Source: Entoloma clypeatum (Eukaryota; Basidiomycota; Agaricomycetes; Agaricales; Entolomataceae). Taken from it: a DNA stretch of 64,000 nucleotides. The position numbers and the translations under genes are program-made. This document shows positions 61,616 through 64,000 of the stretch, piece after piece (within the stretch, counting starts at the first letter, position 1; every line of letters begins with the position of its first letter). The stretch is taken from contig OY751490.1 of the NCBI GenBank assembly GCA_963565915.1, forward strand, positions 2,666,001 to 2,730,000, read 5' to 3'. The notes below the pieces were generated by a model, which was not told the DNA's origin, ran no database searches, and worked only from the letters and a program-made list of their open reading frames with translations.

Positions 61616-63790
61616 TCACCCCCGACAACAGAGCGTAGCCCAGAATCCATGCCTCCGTCCATGTCCAGCGTCCTCATCTTGCTCTCCGACCCTTTGCATC
61701 TGTTCTCTATCATACACACCCAAACCCCGGGGACCACTAGACAAGTCCCTTGCACCAGTGCCACTTGTATTCTCCCGGGAGTTGGTGCCAGCCTTCCCGT
61801 GGTGTTGTTGTCCATAAGCGTAGGTATCAGAGCCATTGGGAAGCATCCCATTGCCATTCCCATTTACATTCGGAGAATGACGGCCGTAGGCGGCACTCTG
61901 CGAACGATAACCCGCAGGGCTTGGGCTATTTGCATAGGGATGTGGGGGCGCCAGGCCAGCACCGGATGGTACGTTGGTATCTCGTTGTTGACTGATGCGG
62001 CGACCAGCCGGAGAAAGTGGTTGAACGTTCCCAATATCGCGGTTCGCCGGTCCCCGTTCTCCTCCAATCCGACGACTCTTGGCATGGGCTGGTGAGGGAC
62101 TGAGGACCACAGGCGTTGCCGGGGTGTTGTTGTCTTGCACCTGTCGGGACACACGACGGTGTCCGCCGTGATCGCGGTGTTCTCGTCTTTGGTCACGATG
62201 GGGCGTTGTGGGGGCAGGAGCATGGGTCTGAGCAAGCGCCGAGGAAGCGGTGTGTAAGATCTCAAGAGACAGCGACTATAACGAGGCAAATACGCACGTT
62301 GCTGGCCTCCCACCCTTTGCCACCATTAAGAAGCATCCAATCGAATATACCATCTTCATTCTCGCCCAATGTTTTCAAGACTTTGGTGAATAGCTCTCTC
62401 AAGAATTCGTAATCGGGAGTCTCCTCGAATCCGAGCTTTCGAACATAATTCATGTAGATCCCGAACTCCTCTGTCATTGAATGAAACCTAAACAAGGCCG
62501 ACAAAGGCATTGAACAGTGACGCACCAGGGAAACCCTCACACAACTCCACGATGGAGGTGGTCTGCTTTTTCTCCCCTATTTTCTCATACTTTTGCTTAT
62601 TTGTGGCAGCCCTTAGGCCCTGCCAGGGCAATCCACCCCTCAGGAAGTACATGAAAACGTGGCCCAAAGACTCCAAGTCGTCTCTTCTAGATTGCTCGCG
62701 ACCAAGGTGTGTGTTGATAGACATGTACCGAGCTGTTCCGGACAAAGACTTTCGTTCTCGATAAGGGATATGTATTTTGGTCTTTGGATCACGATAATGT
62801 TTTGCCATGCCAAAGTCTAATCGTCACCCGGCCACGAGGTGAGACAGGAACAAGGAGTGAAGAGGCTTTTATGGAAGTGACCTACCAATAATATGGATGA
62901 GGTTAGCATTCTTGGTTCCCGGAACGCCAATCAAGAAGTTATCGGGCTTTATGTCCCGGTATATTAATGACTTTTCATGGATGGACTGCACTCTTGTGAC
63001 CTAGATTGATGGAGCATGTTAGAATTGGATTAAAAGAGGTAGGTTGCGCCGGCGGTAAGCGCGGATATCTCTGACGGGCACCGCCGCAGGTGGAGAAGGC
63101 TTGAAGGGACACGAACCATTTGCTTAGCAGCCATGCATACTGTCTTGATGGTGAACTTGCGGCCACACATATCGAACAGATCCTCCAAGTTCGGACCCAG
63201 AAGATCAATGACAAGCACGTTGTGAAGTCCTTCCTGTCCAAAATGGTGGACTTGCGGGATACCGGCTATGTTACGTGAGCACTGTGACAAAAGGATTGAT
63301 GTGAGCTTGACATACGACTGCCATTCAAGGTCCTGTATGAGCGGAATTCATCTCGCAGCTGCGGTGCATCGGACTTGCGCGGTTCCTGTGGCGATAGATG
63401 GGGAAGAGTGGTGTGGGCGAAAAAATGGTAGACCTACGAATTTGATGGCAACTGGGGTGCTGGTATGCATTTTTAGGCCTGTAAAAAGGTCAGGACGAGG
63501 CGAAAACGAGGTAGAGGAGTGAGGATGAGATCAAGGGTGGTCGGCAAGACAGTGGGTCGTGTAATTCAAAGCAGAGGCCGACGTTACACGTCTCAGGGTA
63601 TACGCTGGCACGTCCGGGCGATACGACGCTAGGTTGTCCTAGAGAGACGACACGGACCTTCGAAGACGACACCAAAGGACCCTTCGCCGATTTTCTTGCC
63701 AACGCGGTAGTGATTGCCAACGATGCCATTGGAGGTTGCAGACTGGGAAGGATGGGAAGAAGAGGACGCTATGACGTGAGGAGTAGTCAT
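61616..63790 (-). CDS. Casein kinase I, membrane-anchored Yck type
   Basis: Ser/Thr kinase at the plasma membrane. Exons: 61616..62227, 62298..62470, 62526..62816, 62886..63000, 63117..63265, 63316..63385, 63438..63478, 63658..63790; 527 aa, all in phase. Glycine loop [12 protein letters not shown], catalytic Lys in [19 protein letters not shown], loop [17 protein letters not shown] and the CK1 signature [20 protein letters not shown]. The tail is Gln/Asn/Gly/Pro-rich and ends FWATLCCRG; the CC pair fits palmitoylation as in Yck1/Yck2. The first intron is unusually long (179 nt) for this window. The region beyond 63790 is 5' flank. Confidence 0.95.
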
Positions 63791-64000
63791 AACGAAGGGA
63801 ATATCAAGAGAAATGCAGCAACAGGCCGAAACGAGGGACGAGGAGGAGACGACCGGAAGCCACCCAAAGTTGAAAGGCGGACTTGAATTTTTAGCCAACC
63901 CACCTCGGTCATACCCGGTCCCCCTTCACGACTTGTGAACATGTCAGTATCCCGCGCCAAGCGTACTTGCGATGTGTTAAGCTTTTCAAAGGACACACAA

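Overview
This window reads as nuclear DNA of a filamentous basidiomycete, most likely an agaricomycete. The genes are split by many 47-60 nt introns and include very small exons. The content fits the same group: a sesquiterpene synthase of the mushroom type, a Ras1-like GTPase, ATG17, a DPF-MYST acetyltransferase, a CIA30 homologue, Ty1/copia and chromodomain Ty3/gypsy retroelements, and hAT-like and TA-target MITE-like elements. I rebuilt gene models by hand from splice signals and reading-frame continuity. Where exon lists are given, every junction keeps frame and the joined protein runs through known family motifs.

Layout. 0-6.2 kb: a lone terpene synthase (-), an unresolved stretch, then RPB5 (-) and SWD2 (+) transcribed head to head with only 66 bp between start codons. 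6.5-26.9 kb: a gene-poor transposon island. It holds a 20-bp-unit minisatellite arranged as long inverted arms (foldback-like). These arms are invaded by a nearly intact copia element, which is itself invaded by a 5'-truncated LINE. Also present are gypsy remnants, a solo LTR, a partial LTR copy, CCAGT/CTGGT-rich DNA and an inverted AT-rich repeat. 27.0-31.1 kb: an ER translocon-associated protein alpha homologue (+), RAS1 (+) and the complex I assembly factor CIA30 (-).

32.4-46.3 kb: a seven-helix membrane protein (-), a MITE, the translesion polymerase RAD30 (-) with a 1.0-kb hAT-like element 41 bp upstream of its start codon, a Rieske plus FAD oxidoreductase (-), ATG17 (+) and a decayed YOR1-like ABC transporter. 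46.4-64 kb: a SANT-like coiled-coil protein (-), a double-PHD MYST acetyltransferase (-), a sirtuin of the Hst3/Hst4 type (-), an atypical SDR (+), two uncharacterised proteins, a second inverted MITE copy, 6-phosphofructo-2-kinase/fructose-2,6-bisphosphatase (-) and a palmitoylated casein kinase I (-).

Most host genes are housekeeping or signalling genes and do not form one pathway. Loose themes are transcription and chromatin (RPB5, SWD2, MYST acetyltransferase, sirtuin) and Ras, kinase and glycolytic signalling. The terpene synthase has no recognisable tailoring enzyme beside it. The most unusual material is the mobile DNA, above all the foldback-like minisatellite island and the hAT-like element that carries its own intron-containing gene.
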